This document shows positions 62,819 through 64,000 of a DNA stretch of 64,000 nucleotides, in pieces. Under the pieces are notes generated by a model. That model saw nothing but the letters and a program-made list of their open reading frames with translations. It was not told the DNA's origin and did no database searches. Position 1 is the first letter of the stretch. Each line of letters opens with the position of its first letter. A program made the translations under genes and the position numbers. Source of the stretch: Roseovarius pacificus (GTDB lineage Bacteria; Pseudomonadota; Alphaproteobacteria; Rhodobacterales; Rhodobacteraceae). The stretch spans positions 62,001-126,000 of the forward strand of contig NZ_FRBR01000001.1 of the NCBI RefSeq assembly GCF_900142665.1, written 5' to 3'.

Positions 62819-63458
62819 TATCATCTCCGATCCGATCTGCCCTTGGTGCTATATCGGCAAGACCTTGCTGGATGCCGCCCTCAGGGATCGCCCAAACCAC
62901 CCGTTCACGATCCACTGGCATCCGTTTCAGCTCAACCCCGACATGCCGCGCCAAGGCATGGACCGCCGCGCCTATCTCGAAGCCAAGTTCGGCGGCAAGG
63001 ACGCCGCGGTGCAGGCTTATCTGCCAGTGGTGGAAAAGGCTGCCGAGGCCGGTCTGGACATTGATTTCGAAGCGATCAAACGCACCCCGAATACGCTCGA
63101 CGCCCATCGACTGATCCACTGGGCGGGTATCGAGGACCGCCAGACCGCCATGGCCATGGCGCTGTTTCGGGCCTATTTTCAGGACGGGCGCGACATCGGC
63201 GATCACGATGTTCTGGCCGATCTGGCCGACGGTCTGGAAATGGACGCCGCCGTGGTGCGTCGCCTGCTGGCCTCGGACGCGGATGAGAACGCCATTCGCA
63301 CCAGCGATGCGCAGTTTCGCGAAATGGGTATCTCCTCGGTGCCCACCTTCATCGTCAATGGCCAGCACGCCGTGCCCGGCGCACAGCCGCCCGACCTGTG
63401 GCTCAAGGTGATCGACGAGATCACCGCGCAGCTCGACCAAGCGGCGGGCGAAAGCTGA
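62805..63458 (+). CDS. DsbA-family oxidoreductase (FrnE-like)
   Basis: A 217-residue cytosolic thioredoxin-fold protein with redox motif CPWC (DPICPWCYIG, residues about 10-17) and a helical insertion. The cis-Pro segment is SSVPTFIVNG. Similar to FrnE/2-hydroxychromene-2-carboxylate isomerase-like DsbA proteins. No signal peptide. It overlaps the synthetase gene by 14 bp. Confidence 0.92.
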   Translation: MVKLDIISDPICPWCYIGKTLLDAALRDRPNHPFTIHWHPFQLNPDMPRQGMDRRAYLEAKFGGKDAAVQAYLPVVEKAAEAGLDIDFEAIKRTPNTLDAHRLIHWAGIEDRQTAMAMALFRAYFQDGRDIGDHDVLADLADGLEMDAAVVRRLLASDADENAIRTSDAQFREMGISSVPTFIVNGQHAVPGAQPPDLWLKVIDEITAQLDQAAGES

Positions 63459-63460
63459 TC

Positions 63461-63826
63461 ATGAAAGGCACCAAGGCCATAACGCTGATTGGGCTGCTGC
63501 TGGCGCTGATCGGCGGCGGCACGGTGTTCTTCCACCATGTCGAAGGCTGGAGCTGGTTGGACAGCTACTTTTTCACCGTCGTCACCCTGTCCACCGTCGG
63601 CTATGGCGAACTGGTTCCGGCCACGCCGATGGGCAAGATCGGCACGACGGTCTTTATCGGCCTCGGCCTCGGCATATTTGCCATCGCGATCCAGCAATTC
63701 GGCAAGTTCGCCGTCAGTAAACACGAAATGCGCGCAAGGTTGCGAACCACGCATGACGAACATCGCAAATGGCCCGGCGAAGACGGCCAGCATGGCAAGG
63801 CCGATTCTGAAAGTCCGGGGCAATGA
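63461..63826 (+). CDS. Two-transmembrane potassium-channel-like protein
   Basis: A 121-residue membrane protein: helix 1 (AITLIGLLLALIGGGTVFF), a pore loop with the K+ selectivity filter TVGYGE (TLSTVGYGELVP), helix 2 (IGTTVFIGLGLGIFAIAIQQF), and a short charged C-terminus. It is a KcsA-like minimal channel without a regulatory RCK domain. Located immediately downstream of the DsbA gene and overlapping the MFS gene (ATGA). Confidence 0.9.
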   Translation: MKGTKAITLIGLLLALIGGGTVFFHHVEGWSWLDSYFFTVVTLSTVGYGELVPATPMGKIGTTVFIGLGLGIFAIAIQQFGKFAVSKHEMRARLRTTHDEHRKWPGEDGQHGKADSESPGQ

Positions 63827-64000
63827 CCGGGCAATCCCGGCTGGGCCGGGTGGAATTCGTGGCGATGATGGCGATGCTGGTGGCAACGATCGCCTTCTCC
63901 ATCGATTCCATGCTGCCCGCCCTGCCCCAGATCGGCGCGGAACTGACACCGCAGGCGCTGAACCGCGCGCAGCTGGTGGTGACATCCTTCATCCTGGGCC
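63823..64000 (+). CDS. MFS transporter, Bcr/CflA-like (3' part outside window)
   Basis: The first 59 codons of a major facilitator protein: VEFVAMMAMLVATIAFSIDSMLPALPQIG forms helix 1, followed by RAQLVVTSFILG in helix 2, with the N-terminal pattern of Bcr/CflA multidrug or metabolite exporters. The ATG overlaps the channel gene's stop (ATGA). The gene continues past the right edge. Confidence 0.82.
   Translation, partial: MTGQSRLGRVEFVAMMAMLVATIAFSIDSMLPALPQIGAELTPQALNRAQLVVTSFILG

Overview
The window is a 64 kb stretch of a GC-rich alphaproteobacterial chromosome. I place it in Rhodobacterales (Roseobacter group or a close relative). The grounds are the codon use, the protein families (DUF6456/DUF6477 pair, PAS_5 protein, class II DAHP synthase, MttB-type methyltransferase, LipA starting RDLKIPDQ) and the intergenic repeats. 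It reads mostly as core chromosome. The only mobile element I can support is one IS30-family insertion sequence. No tRNA, rRNA, CRISPR array, prophage or plasmid origin was seen.

Layout. 1-1.5 kb: end of rpsB and complete tsf. 1.8-3 kb: aroQ-luxR operon (minus). 3.2-4.3 kb: IS30 element. 4.3-7.9 kb: DadA-like oxidoreductase, glutaryl-CoA dehydrogenase and a divergent LysR regulator. 8.1-15.6 kb: complete phosphate regulon on the minus strand (phoR-pstS-pstC-pstA-pstB-phoU-phoB) with a triple Pho box before pstS. 15.6-17.7 kb: yicC, gmk and a gamma-carbonic anhydrase, the last overlapping phoR. 17.9-22.6 kb: PAS protein, class II DAHP synthase, GlxA-type AraC regulator, PQQ-type sugar dehydrogenase. 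22.8-28.3 kb: branched-chain amino acid/amide ABC transporter operon with a small secreted protein inside it. 28.4-31.5 kb: xseB-ispA-dxs isoprenoid operon. 31.6-34.1 kb: APH-fold kinase and a HerA-like ATPase.

34.1-40.6 kb: a non-coding interval with two strong terminators and probable small RNAs, an IalB-like exported protein, then lpxD-acp-fabF, an L,D-transpeptidase and a DUF882 peptidase, i.e. envelope functions. 40.6-45.8 kb: lipA, a VIT1-family transporter, the divergent DUF6456/DUF6477 pair with a CtrA-like site, and an MttB-family methyltransferase. 46-52.6 kb: guaA, EamA transporter, FadL-like porin, a P-loop protein of unknown role, metA (predicted acetyl-CoA type) and ppk2. 52.6-57.8 kb: TetR regulator, acyltransferase-SGNH protein, rplM-rpsI, a thioesterase and a divergent enoyl-CoA hydratase. 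57.8-58.3 kb: an AT-richer gap with a nested inverted repeat. 58.3-64 kb: trmFO, gluQ, a cupin-XRE regulator divergent from an acyl-CoA synthetase-DsbA-ion channel-MFS operon that runs off the window.

No single large, obviously new multi-gene system is visible. The least explained signals are non-coding: three copies of a hairpin-plus-AGTATTT repeat, a block of TTTTGTACG repeats followed by three 10-bp perfect hairpins next to phoB, structured and terminator-bounded RNA candidates at 34.2-34.44 kb and 18.6-18.76 kb, and the nested inverted repeat at 58.0 kb. Among proteins, the least explained are the P-loop protein beside metA, the 4-Cys secreted protein inside the liv operon, the lpxD-acp-fabF cassette, and a LuxR solo cotranscribed with aroQ.
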